Shown: positions 21,945 to 35,409, counted from the first letter of the stretch. The stretch: 64,000 nucleotides of DNA from Flavobacterium limnophilum (GCF_027111315.2 NZ_CP114289.2:3286001-3350000); one strand, 5' to 3'. A program made the numbers and translations. The notes: a model not told the origin generated them from the letters alone.

Positions 21945-23297
21945 ATGAAAAAACAAAAAACACATTGGCTCTTGCAACTTGTATTTATTTTTTTCACTTT
22001 TTTAGGAATTGCCCAAAATCCAATAATAAGGAATCAATATTCTGCCGACCCATCGGCAAGAGTGTTTGGTGATCGGGTTTATGTTTATCCCTCGCATGAC
22101 ATATTGGCGACAGAAGGCAAAGGCCGCAAGGATTGGTTTTGCATGGAAGATTATCATGTTTTCTCGTCGGACAACCTTATTGACTGGACAGATCACGGTA
22201 TAATAGTTCAACAAAACAAAGTGCCATGGGTCAAAACAGATAGCTATAGTATGTGGGCTCCTGACTGTATCGAACGAAATGGGAAATATTATTTTTATTT
22301 TCCATCCATCCCAAAAGACACCATTGCCTATGGCAAAGGATTTACCATTGGCGTGGCAGTTTCCGACAAACCATCTGGGCCATTTATCCCTGAATCTAAT
22401 CCCATAAAAGGCGTGAAAGGCATTGACCCCAATGTTTTTATCGACAAAGATGGACAAGCCTATTTGTATTGGTCTTCTCGGGATATTTTTGGCGCAAAGC
22501 TGAAAAAGAACATGCTCGAACTGGATTCCGAAGTTAAGACATTAGGAAATTTACCAACAAAAGGGTTGAAAGAAGGACCTTATGTATTCGAAAGAAACGG
22601 AATTTATTATATGACTTACCCGCACGTCGAAAACAAAATTGAGCGCCTAGAATATGCAATGAGCGACAATCCATTAGGACCATTTAAAGTTATGGGCACA
22701 ATTATGGATAAATCACCCACGGGTTGCTGGACAAACCACCATTCCATCATAGAATTCAAAAATCAATGGTATTTGTTCTACCATCACAATGATTACTCTC
22801 CTACATTTGACAAAGCTAGATCGGTAAGAGCCGATAGTTTATCTTTCAATCCTGACGGTACAATCACAAAGGTGATTCCAACTTTAAGAGGCATCGGTGT
22901 TAGCAGTGCTGCAAAAGAAATCCAGATTGACAGATACAGCAAGATTAGCGAAAAAGGCACGACAATCGCTTTTGTTGATGCACTTGACAATTTCAAAGGC
23001 TGGAAAACAGTATTCAGCAAATCAGGAGCTTGGGTACAATACAACACGGTTGATTTTGGGGAAAAACCATTAAAAACAGTTGTTGTAAAAGCTTTGTCTA
23101 CTTCGGGAGGCACATTGGAAATACGCACTAAAGGCATAAATGGCAATCTAATTGCCGAAGTCAAAATTCCTGTAAGCACTAGCTGGCAGGATATAAAAGT
23201 TCCAGTTATAATGTTTAAAGAAGGCATTCAGAACTTGTATGTACTATTGAAAGAAAACAATAAACAAGTAGAGGTTGACTGGATAAGTTTTAAATAA
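21945..23297 (+). CDS. Secreted GH43-CBM6 arabinofuranosidase
   Basis: 450 aa, signal peptide ending GIAQ at residue 24. GH43 residues are Asp35 in YSADPSARV, Asp near 165 in GIDPNVFIDKDG and Glu near 209 in LKEGPYVFER. Its motifs differ from the other GH43-CBM6 enzymes: LYTSHDED is replaced by VYPSHDILA, and the second-blade segment reads KDWFCMEDYHVFSSD. That is closer to a separate GH43 branch. The C-terminal about 120 residues form a CBM6-like sandwich (ending VEVDWISFK). It probably acts on arabinose or xylose at a different position. The gene precedes GH115 by 35 bp. Confidence 0.85.
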   Translation: MKKQKTHWLLQLVFIFFTFLGIAQNPIIRNQYSADPSARVFGDRVYVYPSHDILATEGKGRKDWFCMEDYHVFSSDNLIDWTDHGIIVQQNKVPWVKTDSYSMWAPDCIERNGKYYFYFPSIPKDTIAYGKGFTIGVAVSDKPSGPFIPESNPIKGVKGIDPNVFIDKDGQAYLYWSSRDIFGAKLKKNMLELDSEVKTLGNLPTKGLKEGPYVFERNGIYYMTYPHVENKIERLEYAMSDNPLGPFKVMGTIMDKSPTGCWTNHHSIIEFKNQWYLFYHHNDYSPTFDKARSVRADSLSFNPDGTITKVIPTLRGIGVSSAAKEIQIDRYSKISEKGTTIAFVDALDNFKGWKTVFSKSGAWVQYNTVDFGEKPLKTVVVKALSTSGGTLEIRTKGINGNLIAEVKIPVSTSWQDIKVPVIMFKEGIQNLYVLLKENNKQVEVDWISFK

Positions 23298-23332
23298 AGT
23301 TATATGTTTTTTAATTATTAGCTCTGTTCGAT

Positions 23333-25981
23333 ATGAAAAAAAGATTGAAGGTTTCTTTAAGTTTACTATTTGTTCTTTTATTGGAAAGCCTGTTTTTTAA
23401 TGTTGTGTATTCCCAACAAACTTCTGGTTTGATGGCAAATATTATTACTGAAAAAAGTGAAGGAACAAATGCGGCTTTTCCAATAGTAAGTAAAGACAAA
23501 CTTGCTGCATCCATTCGATATGACGTTGCCGATTTTAAAGGTGTGATTCGAGCAATTGGAGATCTACAAAATGACATCAATAGTGTTACGGGCATAAAAC
23601 CAGAGTTGCTTACTTCTAATCCTGCAGAAGGATATGAAATCGTGATAGGCACATTGGGCAAAAACAAACAAATCGATAATTTAGCGTCATCAGGCAGACT
23701 CAACACCAAAGACCTAAAAGGAAAATGGGAAAGTTTTGTCATCACCACAATTGACAATCCAAAAAAAAGTGGCCAAAAAATATTGGTTATAGCCGGTAGC
23801 GATAAGCGCGGAACTATTTATGGGATATATGAATTGTCCCGACAATTAGGTGTTTCGCCTTGGTATTGGTGGGCTGACGTACCAGTCAAAAAACGCGCCG
23901 CTGCCTATGTGTTGCCGGGAGCTTATGCTTCGGGTGAACCTAAAGTAAAATATAGGGGTATCTTTATCAATGATGAAAATCCTTGCATGAAACTTTGGGC
24001 CAGAGAAAAATTTGGCGGAATGAACAGTAAAATGTACAGTCACGTATTTGAATTATTGTTGCGCTTGCGTGCCAATTATCTTTGGCCAGGAATGTGGGGT
24101 TCCTTTACAGAATACGAGCCCAGCAAACCTATTTTGAAGGACGAAAACGGCTTTTACGAAGGAAATTCATTCAATGAAGATGATCCTGAAAATCCAAAAT
24201 TAGCTGATGAATTTGGAATTGTAATGGGAACATCGCATCACGAACCTATGCAACGTTCTCAACAGGAATGGATTCGGAATAAGGCCAATTATGGAAATGG
24301 AGAATGGAATTACAATACAAACAAAGAAGGCATTCAAAAATTTTTCAGGGAAGGAATTGAGCATACCAAAAATTATGAAAGTATAATTACAATGGGAATG
24401 CGTGGCGATGACGATAAACCCATGGTTGATGCAGGAAGTGCTGAAGCAAATTTCAGGACTATGGAAAATATAATGAAAGATCAGCGTGAAATTATTGAAA
24501 AAGAAACAGGAAAGCCGGCAGCCAAAACACCACAGGTTTGGACACTGTATAGTGAAGTTTTAGATTATTTTGATAAAGGCATGAAAGTACCCGATGACAT
24601 GATGATTGTATTATGCGACAACAATTGGGGAGATGTACGTAGACTTCCCGACTTAAAAGCGAAGCGTCATCCTGGTGGATATGGCATGTATTATCATGCG
24701 GGATATTATGGCGGACCACGTGCCAGCAAATGGCTCAATGTAACCCAAATTGAAAAGATGTGGCAACAGCTAAAGTTAACTTATGACCATGGAGTGGATA
24801 AAATTTGGATAGTGAATGTTGGCGATATAAAACCACTCGAATACCCAATGGATTTCTTTTTTCAAATGGCTTGGAATCCAGATAGATTTAACTCTGAAAA
24901 TATTAGTCAATACTCCCAATCGTTTTGCGAACAACAATTTGGAAAATCCATAGCGCTTGAGGCATCAAATATTTTGAGTACTTATTGTAAATATGCCTCT
25001 CGGATTACTCCAGAAATGTTGGATGATAAAACATTTAACCTTGAAAATGGAGAATTTAAAATGGTTCGGGAAGAGTTTTTGGCGCTTGAAGCTAGGGCAC
25101 TGAGACAATTTATTATGATACCCGAAAATTATAGAGATACTTATAAGGAATTAATCCTTTATCCAGTACAGGCCTTGGCAAACTTATATGACATGTATTA
25201 TGGTGTTGCCATAAACAAAAAATTCGCCGCAGAAAATGATGTGAAGGCAAATATATGGGCAGATCACGTAGAACATTGTTTTCAAAGAGATTCAGAGCTT
25301 ACCAAAGATTTCAACCTTAATGTCGCCCATGGCAAATGGAATCATATCATAGACCAAGTTCATATTGGATATACAACTTGGCATGGCCCCCAATATAACC
25401 TAATGCCAAAACTCATTCGCATTGCCAATGAAAAGAGAAAAACAGGAGGATATGTGTTTGAAGAAAAAAATGGAGTGGTCTCTATGGAAGCCGAGCATTT
25501 TTTTGAAGCACAATCTGATTTAAAAACAAAGTGGACTGTTATTCCTAATTTAGGAAGAACACTTTCGGGTATTACTTTGATGCCCAATATAGAAAAAACA
25601 GAGGAATCTTATATTCGTTATAAAATGAAATTGAATACTGTAAAAGATAGCGTAAATGTTAGGATTTTCTTTGACAGCACCATGCCTTTCATCCCTGAAG
25701 GTCACAAAGTTGCTGTTTCTTTTCAAGATAAAACAGAAAGAATCCTGAACATCAATAAAGATTTAACTTGGGCAAATAATTATTCTAAAATGTATCCAGC
25801 GGGAGCAGCTCGAATGATAGAAACTACAGTAACCTTGGCATTGCCAAAAACTTCTGATGAATTCTATACTTTAACCTTAAAACTATTAGACCCGGGAATA
25901 GTCATTTACAAAGTAATTGTAGATCTTGGTGGTTTTGAGCAGACACACTTAAAAATGGATGAAAGTCCGTATAAAAGATAA
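23333..25981 (+). CDS. GH115 xylan alpha-1,2-(4-O-methyl)glucuronidase
   Basis: 882 aa, signal peptide ending about residue 28 (NVVYSQ). The N-terminal alpha/beta domain (FPIVSKDKLAASIRYD, GTIYGIYELSRQLGVSPWYWW) and the barrel motifs KYRGIFINDENP, LRANYLWPGMWGS and GTSHHEPMQRSQQEW are those of GH115. The C-terminal beta-sandwich contains VVSMEAEHFFEA. Length matches other GH115 enzymes lacking extra modules. It removes (4-O-methyl)-glucuronic acid from internal positions of glucuronoxylan, releasing a uronic acid that the oxidoreductase at 63383 could help catabolise. It is flanked closely by GH43 genes on both sides. Confidence 0.93.
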   Translation: MKKRLKVSLSLLFVLLLESLFFNVVYSQQTSGLMANIITEKSEGTNAAFPIVSKDKLAASIRYDVADFKGVIRAIGDLQNDINSVTGIKPELLTSNPAEGYEIVIGTLGKNKQIDNLASSGRLNTKDLKGKWESFVITTIDNPKKSGQKILVIAGSDKRGTIYGIYELSRQLGVSPWYWWADVPVKKRAAAYVLPGAYASGEPKVKYRGIFINDENPCMKLWAREKFGGMNSKMYSHVFELLLRLRANYLWPGMWGSFTEYEPSKPILKDENGFYEGNSFNEDDPENPKLADEFGIVMGTSHHEPMQRSQQEWIRNKANYGNGEWNYNTNKEGIQKFFREGIEHTKNYESIITMGMRGDDDKPMVDAGSAEANFRTMENIMKDQREIIEKETGKPAAKTPQVWTLYSEVLDYFDKGMKVPDDMMIVLCDNNWGDVRRLPDLKAKRHPGGYGMYYHAGYYGGPRASKWLNVTQIEKMWQQLKLTYDHGVDKIWIVNVGDIKPLEYPMDFFFQMAWNPDRFNSENISQYSQSFCEQQFGKSIALEASNILSTYCKYASRITPEMLDDKTFNLENGEFKMVREEFLALEARALRQFIMIPENYRDTYKELILYPVQALANLYDMYYGVAINKKFAAENDVKANIWADHVEHCFQRDSELTKDFNLNVAHGKWNHIIDQVHIGYTTWHGPQYNLMPKLIRIANEKRKTGGYVFEEKNGVVSMEAEHFFEAQSDLKTKWTVIPNLGRTLSGITLMPNIEKTEESYIRYKMKLNTVKDSVNVRIFFDSTMPFIPEGHKVAVSFQDKTERILNINKDLTWANNYSKMYPAGAARMIETTVTLALPKTSDEFYTLTLKLLDPGIVIYKVIVDLGGFEQTHLKMDESPYKR

Positions 25982-26004
25982 CAAAGCTATTAAGACAAAA
26001 AAAA

Positions 26005-27132
26005 ATGAAAAGCAAAATAATTTTTAGTTGGATTTTACTGTTGATTACCGCTTTAAGTAGTGCACAAAATCCAAAAAACATGCAAACATCGGCTGGCCAA
26101 ACGACAAAAAAGGTTTTCGCCTATACAAATCCCATTACGAGAGATGCCGCGATTTCCATGCGGGATCATTTCATTATAAAAGTGGAGAATAAATGGTATT
26201 GTGTAGGTACTTCAGAGCCCGTTTGGACTGGCCATAACCCCGGTGTTCGAATGCTGGTTTCTGATGATCTCATTAACTGGAAACAGCATTCGTTTATAAT
26301 TGACGCCAGTAAATTACCGGCAGATTGTCCGTATAATGGTCGTTTTTGGGCTCCTGAAATTCATTTTATCCAAAACAAATATTATTTGACAGTGAATAGC
26401 GGTAAAGTAACAGCCGATGACCCAAAAGGAATGAAAACACATAGTGTTTGGTTATTCTCATCGGATAAAGTTACGGGGCCTTACAAGTTGGTTAATGGCC
26501 CTTTGACTCCACAGTACAATAACGATGCTACGTTGTTTGAAGATGAAGACGGACAAACCTACCTTTATTGCAGCGGAAATGGACTATTTCAAGCTAAAAT
26601 TGATTTAAAATCTGGTAAATTAACCACTCCAATTCAAAAGTTTTTAGATAAAAAGCAACCCGGCTACCCAGAATGGATGGTGGGAGGCATTGAAGGCCCT
26701 TTTGTCATAAAAAAAGAGGGAACCTATTTTATGTTTTTTTCCACTTGGACTCGTGGTTATGAAGTAGGATTGTTAAAATCAAAATCGCCACTAGGCCCTT
26801 GGGAATTAGCTTCTCAAGAACCTATTTTTGGAACCAGAAAAAAGCATTATCGCCCTGAACTAGCACAAGAAGGTGGTTATTCTCATTTAAAATTTCAAGA
26901 CACCGATGATCCTTATCAAGAAACGGGACATAATGCGCTATTTATTGGTCCAGACAATCAGTTGTGGAGTTCCTGTCATTATTTTATGGATGAAAAAAGG
27001 CCTTATCCATACAGTCAAACTTTTGAAGAATGGGAAAAAGGACCTCAAATGGGTATTGAACCCGTGTATTATAAAGATGGCATGTTTTATATAAATAAGC
27101 CAACTTGGACTAAGCAAACATTCGAGAATTGA
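26005..27132 (+). CDS. Secreted GH43-like glycosidase
   Basis: 375 aa, signal peptide ending SSAQ at about residue 21. The single five-bladed propeller has Asp in PITRDAAISMRD as the likely base, YNNDATLFEDEDG as the modulator blade and Glu near 228 in GGIEGPFVIK as the acid. RFWAPEIHF and the SKSPLGPWE repeats are typical of the family. It differs from the other GH43 proteins in the window and I cannot place its subfamily. Being at the end of the GH115 run, it may act on an oligosaccharide left after glucuronate removal. No CBM or second domain is present. Confidence 0.78.
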   Translation: MKSKIIFSWILLLITALSSAQNPKNMQTSAGQTTKKVFAYTNPITRDAAISMRDHFIIKVENKWYCVGTSEPVWTGHNPGVRMLVSDDLINWKQHSFIIDASKLPADCPYNGRFWAPEIHFIQNKYYLTVNSGKVTADDPKGMKTHSVWLFSSDKVTGPYKLVNGPLTPQYNNDATLFEDEDGQTYLYCSGNGLFQAKIDLKSGKLTTPIQKFLDKKQPGYPEWMVGGIEGPFVIKKEGTYFMFFSTWTRGYEVGLLKSKSPLGPWELASQEPIFGTRKKHYRPELAQEGGYSHLKFQDTDDPYQETGHNALFIGPDNQLWSSCHYFMDEKRPYPYSQTFEEWEKGPQMGIEPVYYKDGMFYINKPTWTKQTFEN

Positions 27133-27296
27133 AATTAATTTAACTAAAGTTGCTCTTTTATATAGTACACACCATCAAGCTTGTCGAAATACTCACATTA
27201 TTTCTAAAAGTCTCAATGATAGGTTGAGCAAAATTTATCAAAATCAGAATTAAACTTTCGAATATGTCAAAAACATTTAAATCTAAAATAGTGAGA

Positions 27297-28925
27297 ATGA
27301 ATATTTCATCAAAAACAATAGTTCTTTTAATCATTTTGTTTACCATACAATTCGGATTTTGCCAAAATCAAATTCCTGCACTTCAAAAAAAAGGAAACAA
27401 AACACAATTAATTGTAAATGGTAAACCATTTCTGATTCTTGGTGGTGAATTAGGCAATTCTTCGGCCACAAGCATGGAGAATATGGAGCCCATTTGGCCA
27501 AAATTGAAAGCCATGCATCTCAATACCGTCTTGACGCCTGTTTATTGGGAACTGATCGAAAAAGAAGAAGGAAAGTTCGATTTTTCACTCATTGACCAGC
27601 TAATCGTTAAAGCCAGAAAGGAAGACTTAAAACTAATTTTTCTTTGGTTTGGATCATGGAAAAATAGCATGTCAAGCCACGCTCCTGCTTGGATTAAATT
27701 AAATCAGGAAAAATTTCCGAGGACAAAAGACGACAAGAATCGAAGTCATGAAATTTTGACACCCTTTAGCGAAAACAATTTAAAAGCAGATTCAAATGCC
27801 TTTGAAAAATTAATGGTGCATATCAAGGATTTTGACAAAAAAGACCCGACAGTAATCATGATTCAGGTCGAAAATGAAATAGGAATGTTGCCCACGGCAA
27901 GAGATTATCATCCATTGGCCAATGAAGCCTTTAAAAAAGAGGTTCCAACAGAATTACTAAAATACATGCAGCAAAACAAGGAGAATTTGGTGCCTGAATT
28001 TCTGGAAATTTGGAAAACAAATGGATATAAAACTACCGGGAACTGGGAAGAAATCTTTGGAAAAGGAAGCCAAACCGATGAAATATTTATGGCATGGTTT
28101 TTCTCCAAATTCACAAACAAAGTTGCCCAAGCTGGTAAAAACATTTACCCACTGCCCATGTTTGTCAATGCTGCCTTGAATGCTCCCGGCAAAAAACCAG
28201 GCGAATATCCAAGCGCAGGCCCTTTACCTCATTTGATGGATGTTTGGAAAGCCGCAGGTTCTTCGATTGACTTTCTTGCTCCTGACTTCTACAATCCCTT
28301 GTTTCAACATTGGAACGATTTATTCACCAGACAAGACGACCCATTATTCATACCCGAACATCGATTTGACAAAACTGCCGCTTTCAAAAGTTTATATGCA
28401 ATAGGCCACTATGAGGCACTGGGGTTCTCCCCTTTTTCAATAGAATCAACGAATGAACCTGACAAGGAACCACTCGGGAAAATGTATAATTTACTCAAAC
28501 AACTAACGCCTCTACTTTCGGACAACTTGGGCCAAAATAAAATAGAAGGCGTCTTGCTGGGTAAAGAAAGTCCAACAACAATAATCAAGATGGGAAATTA
28601 TGAATTCTCTTTTAAACATGATTATACTTTAGGCTGGTCAGCCAATGCAAAAAATGAAGAATGGCCTATGGCTAGCGCCATTATAATTCAAACAGCCAAA
28701 GATGAATTTTATATTGCCGGTTCCGGCATTGTGGCAACTTTCAAACCTTTGAACGATTCAAATAAAAATGCAGGAATATTAAAAACGGATGAAGGTGTTT
28801 TTGAAAATAATAAATGGAGGACAATCCGACATTTGAATGGAGACCAAACGCATCAAGGACGACACATCAGCATCCCGGTAGGAGAATTTAATATTCAAAA
28901 AATTCAATTATACACCTACGAATAA
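27297..28925 (+). CDS. GH35-like beta-galactosidase with DUF5597-type C-terminus
   Basis: An upstream ATG at 27264 is in frame, but the start at 27297 gives a normal signal peptide (MNISSKTIVLLIILFTIQFG to CQ), so it is preferred; the product is 542 aa. The barrel starts with LGGELGNSSA and has MIQVENEIGM with the likely acid/base Glu near 194, then IESTNEPD as the probable nucleophile region near 385. The last about 150 residues match the beta domain (DUF5597 type) attached to Bacteroidota GH35-like galactosidases. It would remove terminal beta-galactose from side chains. It is the last gene of the + strand cluster, followed by two terminator-like hairpins. Confidence 0.82.
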   Translation: MNISSKTIVLLIILFTIQFGFCQNQIPALQKKGNKTQLIVNGKPFLILGGELGNSSATSMENMEPIWPKLKAMHLNTVLTPVYWELIEKEEGKFDFSLIDQLIVKARKEDLKLIFLWFGSWKNSMSSHAPAWIKLNQEKFPRTKDDKNRSHEILTPFSENNLKADSNAFEKLMVHIKDFDKKDPTVIMIQVENEIGMLPTARDYHPLANEAFKKEVPTELLKYMQQNKENLVPEFLEIWKTNGYKTTGNWEEIFGKGSQTDEIFMAWFFSKFTNKVAQAGKNIYPLPMFVNAALNAPGKKPGEYPSAGPLPHLMDVWKAAGSSIDFLAPDFYNPLFQHWNDLFTRQDDPLFIPEHRFDKTAAFKSLYAIGHYEALGFSPFSIESTNEPDKEPLGKMYNLLKQLTPLLSDNLGQNKIEGVLLGKESPTTIIKMGNYEFSFKHDYTLGWSANAKNEEWPMASAIIIQTAKDEFYIAGSGIVATFKPLNDSNKNAGILKTDEGVFENNKWRTIRHLNGDQTHQGRHISIPVGEFNIQKIQLYTYE

Positions 28926-28963
28926 TCGACATTAACTCATAAAGTGTTGCGTTTTTAAAAACC

Positions 28964-29001
28964 AAAAGGGGTTGACTTTTCAATAAGAGTTAAGCCCTTT
29001 T
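28964..29001 (+). terminator. Probable terminator of the xylan cluster
   Basis: An imperfect stem (AAAAGGGGTTGACT at 28964-28977 with AGTTAAGCCCTTTT at 28988-29001, one mismatch plus wobble) lies 38 bp after the last + strand gene. The right arm ends in four T and continues TCTAATT. Confidence 0.6.
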
Positions 29002-29114
29002 CTAATTATAGATCACGGCACAAACTAGATTTTCTTTATACTCTTTCGATACACTTTATTAGCTTGGCACTTCAAAATCAAAGGATAATTAAGCGAAATA
29101 GAATCCTAAAAATA

Positions 29115-29154
29115 AAAAAGAGTGAAACCAAACGAATTTGGTTTCACTCTTTTT
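29115..29154. terminator. Bidirectional terminator between convergent genes
   Basis: A perfect 18-bp stem (29115-29132 with 29137-29154; core AGAGTGAAACC) with a CGAA loop. It starts with five A and ends with five T, so it works on both strands. It sits 30 bp from the symporter stop and also blocks read-through from the xylan cluster. Confidence 0.9.
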
Positions 29155-29183
29155 AAAATATAAACGATTGTTAAATACTTATT

Positions 29184-30869
29184 TTACCAGAACTTGGCGT
29201 ACAAAGCAAAAATAATTAACAACGTGATTACAATCAATACTGTAGTTTGAGGTTTAATCTTGAACATTTCAGTATCCAATTCGAATGCTTTTGGATTCAC
29301 TTTTGGTCCTGCAAAACTCACTGCAATCATCAACAACATGGTAAACACAAATGACAATCCCATACAAATATGGAATGGTATTTCGTAACCACCATTTCCA
29401 TTAGGCCAAGCCGTATATAACAAGGTTTCGTTTCCGAACAATGCAGGCGCAAACTCATTGAACAATACCGACAATACAAAACCGGCAATTACCCCTACAA
29501 TAGCCGCTGTTCCTGTAGTTCTTTTCCAGAACATTCCAAGAATAAACATGGCGAATACACCAGGGCTAATAAACCCGGTATACTTTTGGATATAAGTAAA
29601 TCCTCCTACTCCACCAATTCCAAGAACATCGTTCCATGTGAACATTACGGCAAGAAGCATCGCTGCAAAAACGGCATATCTTCCTATGTTTACCTGACTT
29701 CTGTCGGTTGCATTTTTTTGAATGTATTTTTTGTGAACGTCCAAAGTATAAATGGTAGAGATACTGTTTACTTTACCTGCCAAAGAAGCAACAATAGCTG
29801 CTGTCAAGGCCGCAACAGACAATCCTTTCAAACCTGTTGGCAAGAAGGTCAATACTGCTGAATACGCTCCGTCTTTTCCACCAACCAATTGAGGCAAATG
29901 TCCATTTTCGTATAAAACAAAAGCAGCAATTCCTGGCAACATAACGATAACCGGCATTAATAATTTCAAAAATCCTGCAAATAAAATACCTGTTCTGGCC
30001 GTTTGCAAATCGGCACCCAAAGCTCTTTGAGTGATGTATTGGTTACACCCCCAATAGTTCAAATTGATGATCCAGATACCTGCCAAATAAGACAACATTC
30101 CCGGAAAAGTAAGGTATTTGTTGATTTCCAATTGCGAAGATGTAGCCGTTGGTCTTGGAATAATCATTTTGAAATGTTCTGGCGCTTTTTCCATCAATAC
30201 TTTGAAACCGGCGATGGCGTCTTGGCCAACACCAAAATATTGCCCAACAGTTGTCAAAGCGATATAAGTGGTAACCAAACCTCCAATAATCAAAACCGCT
30301 ACCTGAATTACGTCGGTGTAAGCCACCACTTTCATTCCTCCTAGAGAAATCAGCAAAGCAAAAACGGCAAGACCAATCATAATGGCATGAAGATACTCTC
30401 CTCCTGCCAATCCGTTAATGGCAACAGCTCCCAAATATAAAATGGAAGTCAAGTTCACAAAAACATATAAAAACAACCAAAAAACAGCCATAATCAAAGC
30501 AGTAGATTCGTTATACCTTGTTTTCAAAAACTGGGGCATAGTGTAAATCTTGTTTTTTAGGTAAACAGGAATAAACCAAATTGCGATAATAATCAAGGCA
30601 ATGGCAGCAACCCATTCGTAAGCTGCTACTGCAACTCCCAAAAAGAATCCTTCACCACTCATTCCGATAAATTGCTCTGCCGAAATATTGGAAGCAATCA
30701 AGGAGGCACCAATAGCCCACCATGTCAATGTTCCTTCTGCCAAAAAATACGCTTTGGCGTCGTGTTCGTTTTTTTCACGTTTTCGATAAATGGTATATCC
30801 GTAAACGGATACCACTATAAAATAGATAATGAATACTGCATAATCTGCAAATGCAAGGTTCTGGTTCAT
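29184..30869 (-). CDS. Sodium/sugar symporter of the SSS family (candidate L-arabinose or galactose carrier)
   Basis: 561 aa with about 14 predicted membrane helices from the hydrophobic pattern. SSS/SGLT signatures are present: FLAEGTLTWWAIGASLIASNIS at the first helices, NYWGCNQYITQRALGA in the middle, and a final helix VLIVITLLIIFALYAKFW. These proteins import a monosaccharide with Na+. It has its own 5' region with a copy of the 19-bp AraR-like palindrome (31118-31136), which argues for arabinose. Its place after galK-galT-GH2 would fit galactose. The operator evidence makes arabinose the better guess. Confidence 0.88.
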   Translation of the reverse strand: MNQNLAFADYAVFIIYFIVVSVYGYTIYRKREKNEHDAKAYFLAEGTLTWWAIGASLIASNISAEQFIGMSGEGFFLGVAVAAYEWVAAIALIIIAIWFIPVYLKNKIYTMPQFLKTRYNESTALIMAVFWLFLYVFVNLTSILYLGAVAINGLAGGEYLHAIMIGLAVFALLISLGGMKVVAYTDVIQVAVLIIGGLVTTYIALTTVGQYFGVGQDAIAGFKVLMEKAPEHFKMIIPRPTATSSQLEINKYLTFPGMLSYLAGIWIINLNYWGCNQYITQRALGADLQTARTGILFAGFLKLLMPVIVMLPGIAAFVLYENGHLPQLVGGKDGAYSAVLTFLPTGLKGLSVAALTAAIVASLAGKVNSISTIYTLDVHKKYIQKNATDRSQVNIGRYAVFAAMLLAVMFTWNDVLGIGGVGGFTYIQKYTGFISPGVFAMFILGMFWKRTTGTAAIVGVIAGFVLSVLFNEFAPALFGNETLLYTAWPNGNGGYEIPFHICMGLSFVFTMLLMIAVSFAGPKVNPKAFELDTEMFKIKPQTTVLIVITLLIIFALYAKFW

Positions 30870-31212
30870 GGGTAATTTTGTTTTTTAGAAATTAATATAA
30901 ATGTAAATGAGGTTATTGTTTTGTCTACTTGTTTTTTATCGGCTAATTAAACACTTTTCGTGCAATTATTATGAAAACTACTTAAAATACTTCCATAAAA
31001 CACTGCGATTTCATTATAGAATCAGCTTTAAAATAGGATATCTGTTTTTATTTAATTATTTTTTTATGAATTTATGAAGCCAAATGTAAAATAAAAATAT
31101 TTATTTACATCATTTACAAATGTGTTTTTCACATTTATAATTACATTACGGATTAAATCGTAAAAAAAGAACTCAAAACCTCCTATTTACGGCTTTTTTT
31201 CATAAAATATTC
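30870..31212 (-). promoter_or_regulatory. Regulatory region of the SSS symporter (343 bp, no gene)
   Basis: No credible ORF is present. Read on the - strand it holds, in order, a weak stem downstream of GH2, the AraR-like palindrome at 31118-31136, and TACATTTG (complement of 31081-31088), a fit to the TAnnTTTG -7 element. That would give a leader of about 200 nt. I saw no well-spaced -33 TTTG for this -7, so the exact start point is open. Confidence 0.5.
31118..31136 (-). promoter_or_regulatory. Candidate AraR operator upstream of SSS symporter
   Basis: The sequence AAATGTG-TTTTT-CACATTT is a perfect 7-bp inverted repeat with a 5-bp centre. It is one of six sites in the window matching AARTGT-N7-ACAYTT. 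It ends 249 bp from the symporter start codon, about 30 bp upstream of the candidate -7 element. Confidence 0.7.
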
Positions 31213-34353
<3,141 letters not shown>

Positions 34354-35406
34354 TTACAGCTTGTTTTTATAATGTACATCTGATTGTGTTCTCAAAACCT
34401 CCGCGCTTTTTTCGGGCGTGATGTCTCTTTGGGATTCGCCCATCATTTCGTAACCCACCATGAATTTTTTCACGGTAGCCGAACGCAACAATGGTGGATA
34501 AAAATGCATGTGAAAATGCCATTCGGGATGCAATTCCCCATCGGTTGGCGATTGATGAATTCCTGATGAATACGGGAACGAAGTTTCAAAAACGTTGTCG
34601 TATTTGGTTGTCAATTGTTTTAAGGTCAAGGCAAAATCACTTACCTCTTCTTCCGTGAAATCCGTTATTTTATTAACGTTTCTTTTGCTGACAATCATTG
34701 TTTCGAACGGCCAAATGGCCCAAAAAGGAACCAAGGCCACAAAATGCTCGTTCTCGACAACAATACGCTCTTCCAATTTTAATTCTTCCTGCACATAATC
34801 CTGCAAAAGCGTTCTGTTGTGCTTGTCAAAATAGGCTTTCAAGTTGGCTTGAGTTTTCTCCACTTCGGTTGGCAAAGAAGATTGCGCCCAAATTTGTCCG
34901 TGTGGATGCGGATTGCTGCACCCCATGACGCTTCCTTTATTTTCAAAAATCTGAACGTGATTGATATAATCTACAGCACCCAAATCGGTATATTCTTTTT
35001 GCCAAGTATGGACAATGTTTTCAATTCCCGAAACTTCCATTTGCGGCAAAGTCAAATCGTGTCTTGGCGAAAAGCAGACTACTCGAGAAATGCCTCTTTC
35101 TGGTTTTGCCTTGAAAAAAGTCTCTTTAATGTCTTCCTCGAAAATAATTTCTTCCTGTTTCAGGGCGGCAAAGTCATTTTCGAAAACAAAAGCATTTTCA
35201 TAAGTCGGATTGACCTCTCCATTAATACGTGCATTTCCCGGACACAAATAACAGGTTGGGTCATATTGAGGCAACTCATTTGAAACCACTGCCTCATTTT
35301 GCCCTTGCCAAGGTCGTTTGGAACGGTGCGGCGAAACCAAAACCCATTCGTTGATTAACGGATTGTAACGCCTGTGCGGATCTTCGTTGATGTCAAAATT
35401 TTTCAT
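34354..35406 (-). CDS. galT: UDP-glucose--hexose-1-phosphate uridylyltransferase (GalT)
   Basis: 350 aa, cytoplasmic. GalT landmarks are LINEWVLVSPHRSKRPWQG, the zinc-type cysteines in CYLCPGN, the active-site NPHPHGQIWAQ with the uridylylated His, and HMHFYPPLLRS near the C-terminus. It swaps UMP from UDP-glucose to galactose-1-phosphate in the Leloir pathway. It starts 3 bp after galK and abuts the GH2 gene. No UDP-galactose 4-epimerase gene is in the window, so that step must be encoded elsewhere. Confidence 0.95.
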   Translation of the reverse strand: MKNFDINEDPHRRYNPLINEWVLVSPHRSKRPWQGQNEAVVSNELPQYDPTCYLCPGNARINGEVNPTYENAFVFENDFAALKQEEIIFEEDIKETFFKAKPERGISRVVCFSPRHDLTLPQMEVSGIENIVHTWQKEYTDLGAVDYINHVQIFENKGSVMGCSNPHPHGQIWAQSSLPTEVEKTQANLKAYFDKHNRTLLQDYVQEELKLEERIVVENEHFVALVPFWAIWPFETMIVSKRNVNKITDFTEEEVSDFALTLKQLTTKYDNVFETSFPYSSGIHQSPTDGELHPEWHFHMHFYPPLLRSATVKKFMVGYEMMGESQRDITPEKSAEVLRTQSDVHYKNKL

Positions 35407-35409
35407 GTA

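Noticed and set aside
28941..28959. AAGTGTT... stretch as a seventh AraR-like site
   Set aside because: The left half fits AAGTGT, but the right half has no ACAYTT; it lies downstream of genes, not in a promoter.
31155..31200. Terminator for the GH2 gene on the - strand
   Set aside because: Only a 6-7 bp CGTAAA/TTTACG stem with a loop of about 20 bases; too weak to annotate.
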